A stretch of 14,600 bases of DNA from JBCBEX01 sp038528235 (GCA_038528235.1 JBCBEX010000102.1:1-14600), one strand, 5' to 3'. Positions 6,678 to 14,196 are shown, counted from the first letter of the stretch. Notes: generated by a model not told the origin, from the letters alone. Numbers and translations: made by a program.

Positions 6678-8603
6678 CTAGCCACCGTCTGGGGTGCGAC
6701 GCAGCACGACCATACCCTCCTCGGCGGCGGCGACCCGGTCGTAGAATGCGCGCAGGTCGGGGTAGGCGTCGGTCTCGATGCGCGTCACCTCACGCGTGGC
6801 CTTGCGGCGCACAAGCAGCCGCCCGTCGCCCGCGGTGAGGCGGCAGGTGTAGTGCAGCCCCCCGCCAGGCATGCGGAAGGCGGTCGCCTCGGGCATCTCG
6901 TCGACGACGTAGCCCTCCGGCAGGTGGACCTGCACCGTGAGCCGCTTCTCGGTCGTGTCGCCGAAATCGACAGGGTAGGTCCGCTCAGGCGAGCGGAAGG
7001 GCGATGCTCCTTGCCGTTGAAGCACAACGGGGTTGAAGAAGAGCAGGTCATCCGCCGTCTGCGCGTAGCCCTCGGCACGAACCGTCGCGTAGATCTCCAA
7101 CGGCTGCTCGGGTTCGTCGAGGTGGACAACGCGGCTGCTGTCAATGGTGGCACCGGGGAGCCCCTGCGCGAGCGCTTCTACGAACGAGCGAAGACCTCCT
7201 TCGCGGATCGCCGTGCGGGCATCCAGGGCTTCGTAGCCCTCAGCGCGGAAACGGAGGTGGCTGGTGAGCGCACCTGTCCCGCTGAGGTGGGCATCGACCG
7301 TGAGCGCCTCTGTAGCCCGCATGGGTACGGTGACAGGCACCCACTCGGGACGATCCTCGTCCACCACCCAGGCCTTACCGCGCCGAGCCTGCCGAGGCAA
7401 CATCCCAAAGGGAAGCAACGGATCGGTAGCATCGAGCCACAGGGTCGTGTCAGGCAGGGTCAGCCGCGTGACGACGTAGTTGAACTGGCTCAGCGTCGCG
7501 ATGTAGGGACGCATCCGCCCGAAGCCACGCGTCGCAACGAGAGCCGGATATGCCTCCAGGTCGGCCTCGCGGAGGAGCTGCGTGAGGAGCAGGTTGATGG
7601 AAGCCACGCCTCCGCGACGCGTCTCCAGTAGTTCGCCGGCACGTCTGCTGGTCCAGATGCCGCGCCAGCCGTTGTGCTCGTAGGTACGGCGGACATAGTC
7701 GTGGATCGCCCGGGCGCGCGCCAACGGCTCTGTGTGTCCTTGCGTTGCTTCGTCCACCAGCTCCCGCACCTGGCGTGTCGACCGCAGTTCTCCTCCGAAG
7801 CGATCGCGTTCGTGGAGGTATTCAGCCAGCGCGCGCCACCGCTCGGCCCCCCCGTCGCCCATGAGGAACTCTAGCTTGTAGATGTAGTCCTGCCGCGCTG
7901 CCATGAAGGGCTCCTCGCGAAATGCTGGGACGTCAGTGCGGACCCATCGATTGTAGCCCTGCCTACCGTCATACGAGCGCCGCGTCCCCGACTCTTCGAC
8001 ATCGTACGGCGCAGCGCCCTGGGTCTGGGCGGCGTAGGACCGTCGCGTCATCGAGCGGACCTCGATCTCGCTATGGATGGTGGGGATGTCGTCCTGGAAG
8101 CGCCACGTTGGCAGCAGGTTGATCGCCTCGGAATCAGTGCGGTAGCGATACTCGAAGATGGCTCCCGGCTCCAACGCAGGCAGCGTGAAGGTGACCCGCT
8201 GGTAGGTGTCTCCGACGCGTTCCTGAAACACGGTATCGTCGTCCATCTCGACGTGGCGATACCCGCCCATCCCGTCAGGCACGAAGGTTTGCGCCGCGAT
8301 ATCCTCTGCGTACTGCACCCGATCGCGGGCGTAGACGAAGAAGCTCACCGTCGCGTGCTCGTAGCCCGCTTCCGAGAAGAGCTTGACGCGGCGGTGACGT
8401 TCGAACTCGACGCCGCGGTCTAGTGTCATCATGCCGACATCGAAGAGAACGACCGCGGACGCGGACGAATCGGCGGCGTAGACGGTGAGATCGGCGTGCG
8501 TGTCGGGGATCTCGCCCCAGTCGGCGGGCTGCGCCTGGACGGCGGGGGCAGCAAGGGCGACAACGAAAGCAAGCGCAACGAGGACGCGCACGAGGGAGGG
8601 CAT
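6678..8603 (-). CDS. Secreted DUF3857/transglutaminase-like protein with degenerate active site (paralog A)
   Basis: The 641-residue protein has a signal peptide ending about VQA|QP (residue 24). Next is a DUF3857 domain (QTFVPDGMGGYRHVEMD, GAIFEYRYR, RWVRTDVPAFREEPF). Its transglutaminase-like region (~290-400) has R-R-G-G-V (V333) at the Cys position and FNY (Y376) at the His position, while WLDATDPLLPFGMLP keeps D391. As in paralog B, catalysis by the classical Cys-His-Asp triad is not possible. From memory, variants with G-x-V/A-A-D/S-I-N-L and QFNYV in place of the catalytic residues recur in Bacteroidota, so this may be an established non-catalytic subfamily rather than local decay; I could not check this. 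It is the first gene of the three in transcription order. The 112-bp gap to paralog B contains a second promoter and no clear terminator. Confidence 0.85.
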   Translation of the reverse strand: MPSLVRVLVALAFVVALAAPAVQAQPADWGEIPDTHADLTVYAADSSASAVVLFDVGMMTLDRGVEFERHRRVKLFSEAGYEHATVSFFVYARDRVQYAEDIAAQTFVPDGMGGYRHVEMDDDTVFQERVGDTYQRVTFTLPALEPGAIFEYRYRTDSEAINLLPTWRFQDDIPTIHSEIEVRSMTRRSYAAQTQGAAPYDVEESGTRRSYDGRQGYNRWVRTDVPAFREEPFMAARQDYIYKLEFLMGDGGAERWRALAEYLHERDRFGGELRSTRQVRELVDEATQGHTEPLARARAIHDYVRRTYEHNGWRGIWTSRRAGELLETRRGGVASINLLLTQLLREADLEAYPALVATRGFGRMRPYIATLSQFNYVVTRLTLPDTTLWLDATDPLLPFGMLPRQARRGKAWVVDEDRPEWVPVTVPMRATEALTVDAHLSGTGALTSHLRFRAEGYEALDARTAIREGGLRSFVEALAQGLPGATIDSSRVVHLDEPEQPLEIYATVRAEGYAQTADDLLFFNPVVLQRQGASPFRSPERTYPVDFGDTTEKRLTVQVHLPEGYVVDEMPEATAFRMPGGGLHYTCRLTAGDGRLLVRRKATREVTRIETDAYPDLRAFYDRVAAAEEGMVVLRRTPDGG

Positions 8604-8640
8604 GCGGGCAGGTACGGTGGGGCGTAGCAGGTTAGGACGC

Positions 8641-8672
8641 CGAAGCTACACGCCGCGTGCCGCGTCCACAAA
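8641..8672 (-). promoter_or_regulatory. Probable Bacteroidota-type promoter for paralog A
   Basis: On the minus strand, TTTG (8672-8669) is followed by a 20-nt spacer and TAGCTTCG (8648-8641), one mismatch from TTTG-N(17-23)-TAnnTTTG. The start codon at 8603 lies about 38 nt downstream, giving a short leader. The -7 box and spacer length match those before paralog B. Confidence 0.65.
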
Positions 8673-8679
8673 CGAACGA

Positions 8680-8704
8680 GGCGGCTCGCGCTGTGCGAAC
8701 CGCC
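8680..8704 (-). terminator. Probable intrinsic terminator of the acyl-CoA synthetase gene
   Basis: The arms GGCGG-c-TCGC (8680-8689) and GCGA-a-CCGCC (8695-8704) pair around a 5-nt loop with one internal mismatch. Read on the minus strand, the hairpin begins 28 nt after the stop codon at 8732 and is followed by a T-rich run (TCGTTCGTTTG). That run also holds the -33 box of the next promoter, so terminator and promoter abut. Confidence 0.55.
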
Positions 8705-8731
8705 CCGCTGGACGTGGGATGGACGACCGAT

Positions 8732-10588
8732 CTAGGCGACGGCTGCCGCCTCGTACATCGAGTCGATCTCCGCCTCGTAGGCCTTGTGGACCTTGCCGCG
8801 CTTGACCTTCATGGTCGGCGTGAGGAGCTCGTTCTCGACAGTCATCGTGCCGGGGATGAGCTTGAAGCGCTTGACCTGGCTCCACTTCTCCGGCACCTCG
8901 CGGTTGGCCTCGGCGACCAACTCCTCGAACTTGGCCAGCACCTTCGGGTGCTCCACGAGCTCGGCCATCGACTTGCCGCCGAGGCCGTTGCGCTCGGCCC
9001 AGCCGGGGAGCGCCTCGGCGCCGGGGAAGATGAGCGCCGTGCAGTACTTGTAGCCCGAGCCGAGCACCACGGCCTGCTCGATGAGCGGGTCCTTGAGCAG
9101 CTTCGACTCGATGGGCGTCGGCATGACGTACTTGCCCGTCGAGAGCTTGAAGAGCGACTTCTTGCGGTCGGTGATGCGGAGGTAGCCCTCGGGCGAGAAC
9201 TCGCCGATGTCGCCGGTGTGGAACCAGCCGTCGTCGTCGATGACCTCGGCGGTCTTGTCCGGAGCCTTGTAGTAGCCCTGCATCACGTGCGGCCCGCGCG
9301 TGAGAATCTCGCCGTCCTCGGCGATGGCGACCTCGATGCCCACGATAGGCGGCCCGACGGTACCGGCTTTGGCGCTACCCGGCACCTCGGTTGCGATCAC
9401 GGGGCTCGTCTCAGTGAGGCCGTAGCCCTGGTAGGTCGGCACGCCGAAGGCCGCGAAGGCGTTGGCGAGGTCCTTCCGGAGCGCCGCGCCGCCGACCGAA
9501 ACGACCTTCGTGCGCGTGAGGCCGAGCTTCTCGCGCAGCTTCGAGTAGACGAGCTTGTCGGCGATGCCGTGCGTGAAGCCGGGCTGGCTGCCCGCCTCGA
9601 AGTTCTTGGCGAGCTCCATCGCCCACGAGCCGATCTTGTGCTTCAGGCCCGTGCTCGACTCGACGCCCACGAGCACCTTGTCGTAGACCTTCTCCAGCAC
9701 GCGCGGAACCGTGGCGAACATCGTTGGGCGCACCTCCGGCAGGTGACCGATGAGCAGGTCCGGGTTTGAGTAGTAGATCGACTGGCCCCAGGCGACGCAG
9801 GCGAACGAGAGCATCCGCGCGTAGATGTGCGTCATCGGGAGGAACGTGAGCGCGTTCTCCTCCTGGTGCTGCAGCGTGTAGAAGCCGTTGAACGCGGCGT
9901 AGACGTTCGACGAGATGTTCTCGTGCGAGAGCATGACGCCCTTGGGCGTGCCGGTCGTGCCCGAGGTATAGATGATCGTCGCGAGGCTCTTCGGGTCGAT
10001 GGCGTCGCGGAGGCGCTGCGGGGCCTCGGCGTCGGCTGCGAGCAAGGCCTCGCCCTTCGCCATCAGATCGTCCTGCATGAGGAACGTCACGCCGCTTGGC
10101 AGGTCGCTCGCGCTGGCGCCGGTGCCCTCGGCGAGGATGACATACTTGATTGCGGGCGTGTCCTTGAGGACGGGCGCGAGGCGCTCCAGCAGCTCGTCGT
10201 TGGAGACGTAGATCGCCTTCGACTCGGAGTGGTTGATGACGTAGGCGGTCGTCTCGGCCGGGTTCGTCAGGTAGATCGGCACGTTGACGATGCTCGCGAC
10301 GGTGCAGGCGAAGTCCGCGCGGGCGAAATGGAGATCGCTCTCCATGTAGTAGGCCACCTTGTCGCCCGAGTCGATCCCGTCGAGGCCGAGCAGCGCGAGC
10401 GCGAGCACGTTGACCTGGTCGCGGAACTGGGCGTTGGAGAGCGTCGTCCAGCCAGAGCCAGCTGGCTGGTTGAAGCCCTTCGGGTTGGGGTACTTCGCCA
10501 CCGCGTCGTCGAGGAGCGACGGCAGGCTGCGGCCCAGGATGACCTTGCCGCGGCTGTTCGGGGGGGCGGTGTGGATCTGAAGTGCCAT
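8732..10588 (-). CDS. Long-chain fatty-acid-CoA ligase (AMP-forming acyl-CoA synthetase)
   Basis: This 618-residue enzyme of the ANL adenylate-forming superfamily activates fatty acids to acyl-CoA with ATP and CoA, in the cytoplasm or at the inner membrane, feeding beta-oxidation or lipid synthesis. Motifs in order: the phosphate-binding loop IIYTSGTTGTPKG (205-217), PMTHIYAR (251-258), YGLTETSPV (389-397), GWFHTGDIGEF (454-464) and DRKKSLFKLSTGKYVMP (474-490), where the lysine of GKYVMP is the likely adenylation lysine. The length and the KLSTGKYVMPTPIE segment fit the long-chain (FadD15/ACSL-like) group rather than acetyl-CoA synthetases. ATG 10588 gives a normal N-terminus. A TetR-type regulator lies 164 bp upstream on the same strand, with an inverted repeat between. 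A terminator-like hairpin follows the gene. Confidence 0.93.
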   Translation of the reverse strand: MALQIHTAPPNSRGKVILGRSLPSLLDDAVAKYPNPKGFNQPAGSGWTTLSNAQFRDQVNVLALALLGLDGIDSGDKVAYYMESDLHFARADFACTVASIVNVPIYLTNPAETTAYVINHSESKAIYVSNDELLERLAPVLKDTPAIKYVILAEGTGASASDLPSGVTFLMQDDLMAKGEALLAADAEAPQRLRDAIDPKSLATIIYTSGTTGTPKGVMLSHENISSNVYAAFNGFYTLQHQEENALTFLPMTHIYARMLSFACVAWGQSIYYSNPDLLIGHLPEVRPTMFATVPRVLEKVYDKVLVGVESSTGLKHKIGSWAMELAKNFEAGSQPGFTHGIADKLVYSKLREKLGLTRTKVVSVGGAALRKDLANAFAAFGVPTYQGYGLTETSPVIATEVPGSAKAGTVGPPIVGIEVAIAEDGEILTRGPHVMQGYYKAPDKTAEVIDDDGWFHTGDIGEFSPEGYLRITDRKKSLFKLSTGKYVMPTPIESKLLKDPLIEQAVVLGSGYKYCTALIFPGAEALPGWAERNGLGGKSMAELVEHPKVLAKFEELVAEANREVPEKWSQVKRFKLIPGTMTVENELLTPTMKVKRGKVHKAYEAEIDSMYEAAAVA

Positions 10589-10708
10589 AGGTGGGGAAAT
10601 GTCTTAGGTGAGCAATGGTGGGCGCCGGACCCTGACAACGGCCCTAGCGCAGTCGTTTAAGATACGATGAACCACCCTATCGAAAGCGCTTACGGCGTAG
10701 CAGTTTCA

Positions 10709-10728
10709 GGGGGACTCAGCCTGACCCC
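10709..10728. promoter_or_regulatory. Inverted repeat between the TetR gene and the acyl-CoA synthetase gene; candidate operator
   Basis: GGGG-(AC)-TCAG-C-CTGA-CCCC reads as an interrupted palindrome with a 2-nt asymmetry on one side, located 120-140 bp before the acyl-CoA synthetase start. No T-run follows on the minus strand, so it is a poor intrinsic terminator for the TetR gene. A TetR-type dimer could bind it, but the link is positional only. Confidence 0.3.
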
Positions 10729-10752
10729 TTAACAGCGTTCACGCTCAAAGAG

Positions 10753-11394
10753 TCACGGCCCCTGCCCGGCGACGACGGCCGCGCGCCGGAAGGCGTGCAC
10801 GGCCCGCTGCACCGTCTCTTCCACATAGGCCTCCAGGGGGATCTTGACATCGAGCCGGTGCGCCATCGCGAGGGAGACGGCCCCGTGGAGCGTCGCCCAG
10901 AGCACGGACGAGGCCACCTCGGGCCGCTCGACATCGAGCAGCCGAGCGGCGGCCCCGGCTTCGAGCGCCTCGGCGAAGAGGCCGAGGTTGCGCCGCGCGC
11001 GGCGGTAGTTCTCCGCCGGGTAGCGCGCCATCTGGTCAGGGCGCAGCAGGAACATCACCTCGTAGTACTCCGGGTTGCTGAGCCCGAAGTCCACGTAGGC
11101 CCGCGCCATGGCGAGGAGCCGGTCGACGGGGTCGGCGTGCGCCCGCTCGGCCTGTTCCAGCTCCGCGTGCAGCCTCGTCATGCCCTCGTCGATGAGCGTG
11201 TGGACGAGGGCGTCCTTGCTGTCGAAGTGGAGGTAGATGCTCGTGGCGCTGCACCCGACGGCGAGCGCGATCTTGCGCATCGAGAGGGTCGCGTAGCCGT
11301 CGGCGAGGAGCAGGCGGCGGGCCTCGTCGAGGATCGCGCGGCGGAGCGCCGCCCCGGACGGGCGGTCGGCGGAATCGGGGCGGGAGGTGGTCAC
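10753..11394 (-). CDS. TetR/AcrR-family transcriptional regulator with WHG-type C-terminal domain
   Basis: This is a 213-residue DNA-binding regulator. Residues ~16-62 are a TetR-type helix-turn-helix domain: RRAILDEARRLLLADGYATLSMRK, then the recognition helix region VGCSATSIYLHFDSKDALV. The C-terminal ligand/dimer domain contains YYEVMFLL (111-118) and LWATLHGAVSLAMAH (165-179), the W-x-x-x-HG signature of the WHG family. It lies directly upstream of and co-oriented with a long-chain acyl-CoA synthetase, so control of fatty-acid activation, with an acyl-CoA or fatty acid as ligand, is a reasonable guess but not shown by sequence. Upstream, GGAATATATCC (11454-11464) is a short AT-rich near-palindrome about 60 nt before the start, in otherwise GC-rich DNA, and may be part of its promoter or an autoregulatory site. 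Confidence 0.92.
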   Translation of the reverse strand: MTTSRPDSADRPSGAALRRAILDEARRLLLADGYATLSMRKIALAVGCSATSIYLHFDSKDALVHTLIDEGMTRLHAELEQAERAHADPVDRLLAMARAYVDFGLSNPEYYEVMFLLRPDQMARYPAENYRRARRNLGLFAEALEAGAAARLLDVERPEVASSVLWATLHGAVSLAMAHRLDVKIPLEAYVEETVQRAVHAFRRAAVVAGQGP

Positions 11395-11591
11395 AGAGCT
11401 AGGAGAGCGGAGCCGGTGGGGATGGGCCAGGACAGCCCGACGCGCGTGCGACGGGAATATATCCTCCTCGGCCGTTTGGCGCGCCTCAAATCGGACGCAG
11501 TCGAACCCAAAGCGAGGGCCGGGGGACTATTCGAGCAGCGGCGCGTTCACCTTATGCACCTCTCTTTGCCTCTCTGCTACTCGCCTCTTCG
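11395..11591. other. Divergent intergenic region between the TetR gene and pepT
   Basis: These 197 bp separate divergent starts and should hold both promoters. The only AT-rich island is GGAATATATCC at 11454-11464; read leftward it offers TATATTCC, with a TTTG 25 nt upstream, which is longer than the usual spacing. For pepT I see no convincing -33/-7 pair. No small gene, hairpin or repeat stands out. Confidence 0.5.
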
Positions 11592-12902
11592 ATGCGCACC
11601 TCTTCGACGGACGACGTCCTGCCCCACGTCCCGCCTGTGCCCGTGCCCGACGACCTGCCCCCCGTGGCGGCTCGCTTCTGGCGCTACGTGCAGGTGCACA
11701 CCACCTCTGACCCCGATAGCAGCGCCACGCCGTCGACCCTCTGCCAGAAGGACCTCGCACGGATCCTGGCCGCGGAGCTGCGCCTGCTTGGCCTCGACGA
11801 CATCGAGATGGACGACCACGGCTACGTCTACGCCACGCTGCCCGGCATCCAGGCCGAGGGGCTGCCCACGCTCGGGCTCATCGCCCACGTGGACACCTCG
11901 CCCGACGCGCCCGGCGACGGCGTCCACCCGGTGCTCCACCGCAACTACCAGGGCGGCGTCCTGCCGCTCCCCGGCGACGCCTCGGTCACGCTCGACCCGG
12001 CACGACAGCCTGCCCTCCGTGCCCACCTCGGGCACGACCTTCTCACCAGCGACGGCACGACGCTCCTCGGGTCGGACGACAAGGCGGGCGTGGCGGTCAT
12101 CATGCAGGTCGTCGCCGACTTCCTAAACGGGCATGGAGGCGAGGGGCCGCGCCCACCCGTGCGCGTCCTCTTCACCGTAGACGAGGAGGTCGGCCGCGGC
12201 GTCGAGCAGCTCGAACTGGACCGCTTCGGCGCCGACGTGGCCTACACCGTAGACGGCGGGGCGGTCGGCGGGATCTATGCCGAGACGTTCAACGCCGCCG
12301 AGGCCGTGGTCCGCATCGAGGGCGTGACGGTGCACCCCGGCTATGCAAAGGACGTGATGATCAACGCGGTCGAGATCCTGAGCGAGCTCATCGCGGCCCT
12401 GCCGAGCGACGAGACGCCCGCGACCACGCACGGGCGCGAGGGCTACTTCTACGCGCACCGCCTCGCAGAGTCCTCAACCGCCGAAGCCGAGGCCCGGCTG
12501 ATGCTGCGCGACTTCGACGACGACGGCATGGCGCGCCGCAAGCGGCTCCTGCGCGAGCAGGCCGACCGCCTCCGCGTGCGCTACCCCGGCTCGCGCATCA
12601 CCGTCACGATCCAAGACCAGTACCGCAACATGCGGTCGTACATCGAGGAGACCGACCCGCGCACCATCGCCTTCGCGCTCGACGCCGCGCGCACGGTCGG
12701 CATCGAGCCCGAGTTGAAGCTCATCCGGGGCGGCACCGACGGCGCACGCCTCTCCGAGCAGGGCATCCCCACGCCGAACCTGTTCACGGGCGGGCACGAC
12801 TTCCACAGCGTGTTCGAGTGGAACACGGTCCAGAACCTCGAACAGACGCTCACCTACGTGAAGGCGCTCGTCCGCTACTGGGGCATCCATGGGGCCTCCT
12901 AG
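11592..12902 (+). CDS. pepT: Peptidase T (aminotripeptidase)
   Basis: This dizinc M20-family aminopeptidase releases the N-terminal residue from tripeptides in the cytoplasm. From ATG 11592 it has 436 residues, slightly longer than the ~410 usual for PepT because of an N-terminal extension of about 20 residues. Metal-site motifs are in order: AHVDTSPD (H99, D101), GSDDKAG (bridging D162), TVDEEVGRG (E198 general base, E199 ligand), TVDGGAVGG (D221) and TGGHDFHS (H402). RGGTDGARLS and GIPTPNLFTGG also match the family. The segment between D221 and ~350 is the lid/dimerisation domain. All catalytic residues are present. It is divergent from the TetR gene and monocistronic in appearance. A 7-bp inverted repeat (12911-12938) follows the stop but has no T-run. 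Confidence 0.96.
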   Translation: MRTSSTDDVLPHVPPVPVPDDLPPVAARFWRYVQVHTTSDPDSSATPSTLCQKDLARILAAELRLLGLDDIEMDDHGYVYATLPGIQAEGLPTLGLIAHVDTSPDAPGDGVHPVLHRNYQGGVLPLPGDASVTLDPARQPALRAHLGHDLLTSDGTTLLGSDDKAGVAVIMQVVADFLNGHGGEGPRPPVRVLFTVDEEVGRGVEQLELDRFGADVAYTVDGGAVGGIYAETFNAAEAVVRIEGVTVHPGYAKDVMINAVEILSELIAALPSDETPATTHGREGYFYAHRLAESSTAEAEARLMLRDFDDDGMARRKRLLREQADRLRVRYPGSRITVTIQDQYRNMRSYIEETDPRTIAFALDAARTVGIEPELKLIRGGTDGARLSEQGIPTPNLFTGGHDFHSVFEWNTVQNLEQTLTYVKALVRYWGIHGAS

Positions 12903-12910
12903 CGAGTCTC

Positions 12911-12938
12911 CAGGCGAGGTAGGCTGCCCCATCGCCTG
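12911..12938. repeat. 7-bp inverted repeat just after pepT
   Basis: CAGGCGA (12911-12917) and TCGCCTG (12932-12938) are perfect inverted copies with a 14-nt loop, starting 9 nt after the pepT stop. The long loop and the absence of a T-run make an intrinsic terminator doubtful. Confidence 0.35.
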
Positions 12939-13056
12939 CGAGGTAGCCGCCGCCGATCGTCACTTAGCGGAGGGTCTGCGAATCCGCTGGGCGAGGGCGA
13001 ACGCGTTGCCCAAGTGCTCGTTTACGCCCCGCCATTCTCATTAGCCTGTGCAGACG

Positions 13057-13227
13057 ATGCCGCTCAACCGCAAGCAGAACCGCCTGTTCGTCCTCGCCTT
13101 CCTCGTGCTCGCCTTCGCCATGGCGCTCTTCGCCACGGTGTCGATCTACCAGGGCTGGAACGATGAGGAATTCCAGCGCCACGTCCAGGAGGCCGAGAAG
13201 ACCAACGAGCCGCCGAAGATGTTTTAG
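13057..13227 (+). CDS. Small single-pass membrane protein (56 residues), function unknown
   Basis: ATG 13057 to TAG 13225-13227 encodes 56 residues. The N-terminus is basic (MPLNRKQNR), followed by an uninterrupted hydrophobic helix (LFVLAFLVLAFAMALFATV, residues 10-28) and a charged C-terminal part (DEEFQRHVQEAEKTNEPPK). By the positive-inside rule the N-terminus should be cytoplasmic. Codon choice is strongly GC-ending (CTC, GTC, GCC, TTC, CAG), as in the neighbouring real genes. An in-frame GTG at 13048 is an alternative start. The coding-like codon use and clean membrane topology make it a likely gene, though I do not recognise the family. It lies 154 bp after pepT and is followed by a large hairpin. 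Small single-helix proteins of this kind often modify a larger membrane complex, but nothing here identifies a partner. Confidence 0.65.
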   Translation: MPLNRKQNRLFVLAFLVLAFAMALFATVSIYQGWNDEEFQRHVQEAEKTNEPPKMF

Positions 13228-13242
13228 GTGGGCCGACGGTGT

Positions 13243-13339
13243 TCGGCTTTCGGCCAGCGACGTGCACTTTCGATACAGAAGCGCCCGGCCTCCACGTTGG
13301 AAGCCGGGCGCTGTGCTTATCTGCAATGCCGAAAGCCGA
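13243..13339. repeat. Nested inverted-repeat structure between the small membrane protein gene and htpX; probable bidirectional terminator or REP-like element
   Basis: Outer arms TCGGCTTTCGGC (13243-13254) and GCCGAAAGCCGA (13328-13339) are perfect 12-bp inverted copies. Inside them, AGCGCCCGGC (13280-13289) pairs with GCCGGGCGCT (13303-13312), and TCCA/TGGA extend the stem past one C-A mismatch to a 3-nt loop. The octamer GCCGACGG also occurs near each outer arm in direct orientation (13232-13239 and 13335-13342). It lies between convergent genes, which favours a two-way terminator, although neither side has a clear T-run. Confidence 0.7.
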
Positions 13340-13358
13340 CGGCTGTAGGCCTCTCGTT

Positions 13359-14189
13359 CTACCGCGCCATCAGCCGCTCGATGCGGTCCTGCGTGGGCGG
13401 GTGCGTGGCGAAGAGGTTGCGGAAGCCGCCCATGCGCCCTGCGAGCGGGTTGACGATGAACATGTGCGCTGTGCTCGGATTGGCGTCCGCCGGAACCGCC
13501 GCAGCCCCACGCTCTAGCTTGGCGAGGGCCCCCGCGAGGCCGTGCGGCGTGCCCGCGATGTCGGCACCGGTGGCGTCGGCGGCGAACTCACGAGCGCGCG
13601 AGATCGCCATCTGGATCAGCATCGCCGCGATGGGCGCGAGGATGAGCATCAGCAGCGCTTGGAGCCCGCCGCCGTTGTTGTCGCGGCCCACCGGGATGAA
13701 GATGGCAAAGCGCGCCAGCAGCGTGATCGCCGAGGCGACCGTCGCCGCGATGGTGGACGTGAGGATGTCGCGGTTCTTGATGTGCGCGAGTTCGTGCGCG
13801 ATCACGCCTTCGAGTTCCTCCTTGGTGAGCATCCGCACGATGCCGTTCGTTACGGCGACGGCGGCGTTGGACGGGTTGCGGCCCGTGGCGAAGGCGTTGG
13901 GCTGGTCGCTGGGCGTGATGTAGACCTTCGGCATGGGGAGGTCGGCGCGCTGCCGCAGCCGGTCTACCATGTCGTAGAGCTCCGGGGCCTCGTCGCGCGT
14001 GACCTCGCGACCCTTGTACATCTTCAGCACGATCTTGTCCGAGAACCAGTAGCTGAAGAAGTTCATCCCGACGGCGAAGACGAACGCGATGATGAGGCCC
14101 TGGCTGCCGCCGAGCGCCTGCCCGATGAGGGCAAAGAGGGTGATGAGCGCCGCCATCAGCGCCGCCGTGCGAAAAGCGTTGGTGGTCAT
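13359..14189 (-). CDS. htpX: HtpX, membrane-bound M48 zinc metalloprotease
   Basis: HtpX is an inner-membrane protease that degrades damaged or misassembled membrane proteins, working alongside FtsH in stress. The product has 276 residues, typical for the family. It has two N-terminal membrane helices (~8-26 and ~31-49), then a cytoplasmic region with NAFATGRNPSNAAVAVTNG (98-116). The zinc site HELAH (132-136) lies in VIAHELAHIKNRD, and the third ligand is E201 in SRAREFAADATGA. Two further hydrophobic segments (~145-166 and ~176-196) flank the glycine/asparagine-rich loop. The C-terminal ATHPPTQDRIERL is also typical. All catalytic residues are intact. The gene converges on the small membrane protein gene, with the nested inverted repeat between. 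A small hairpin lies 8-22 nt before the start codon. Classical heat-shock sites such as CIRCE are not seen. Confidence 0.96.
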   Translation of the reverse strand: MTTNAFRTAALMAALITLFALIGQALGGSQGLIIAFVFAVGMNFFSYWFSDKIVLKMYKGREVTRDEAPELYDMVDRLRQRADLPMPKVYITPSDQPNAFATGRNPSNAAVAVTNGIVRMLTKEELEGVIAHELAHIKNRDILTSTIAATVASAITLLARFAIFIPVGRDNNGGGLQALLMLILAPIAAMLIQMAISRAREFAADATGADIAGTPHGLAGALAKLERGAAAVPADANPSTAHMFIVNPLAGRMGGFRNLFATHPPTQDRIERLMAR

Positions 14190-14196
14190 GGCCGAA

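Noticed and set aside
2525..8603. The DUF3857 triplet as a defence or toxin system
   Set aside because: All three proteins carry signal peptides and lack nuclease, kinase, NTPase or toxin motifs, and no mobility genes flank them. A periplasmic or surface role fits better.
8657..9769. 370-codon plus-strand frame opposite the acyl-CoA synthetase
   Set aside because: It is a shadow of the synthetase, with low-complexity Leu/Val/Arg/Asp composition and no motif.
10640..10670. Possible acyl-CoA synthetase promoter (TTTC, 17 nt, TATCTTAA on the minus strand)
   Set aside because: Both boxes deviate from TTTG/TAnnTTTG and the spacing is at the short end, so the match is no better than expected by chance.
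10795..12126. 443-codon plus-strand frame across the TetR gene and the start of pepT
   Set aside because: It runs antisense to TetR, crosses the divergent promoter region and then overlaps pepT in another frame, ending in Ser/Thr/Arg/Pro-rich sequence.
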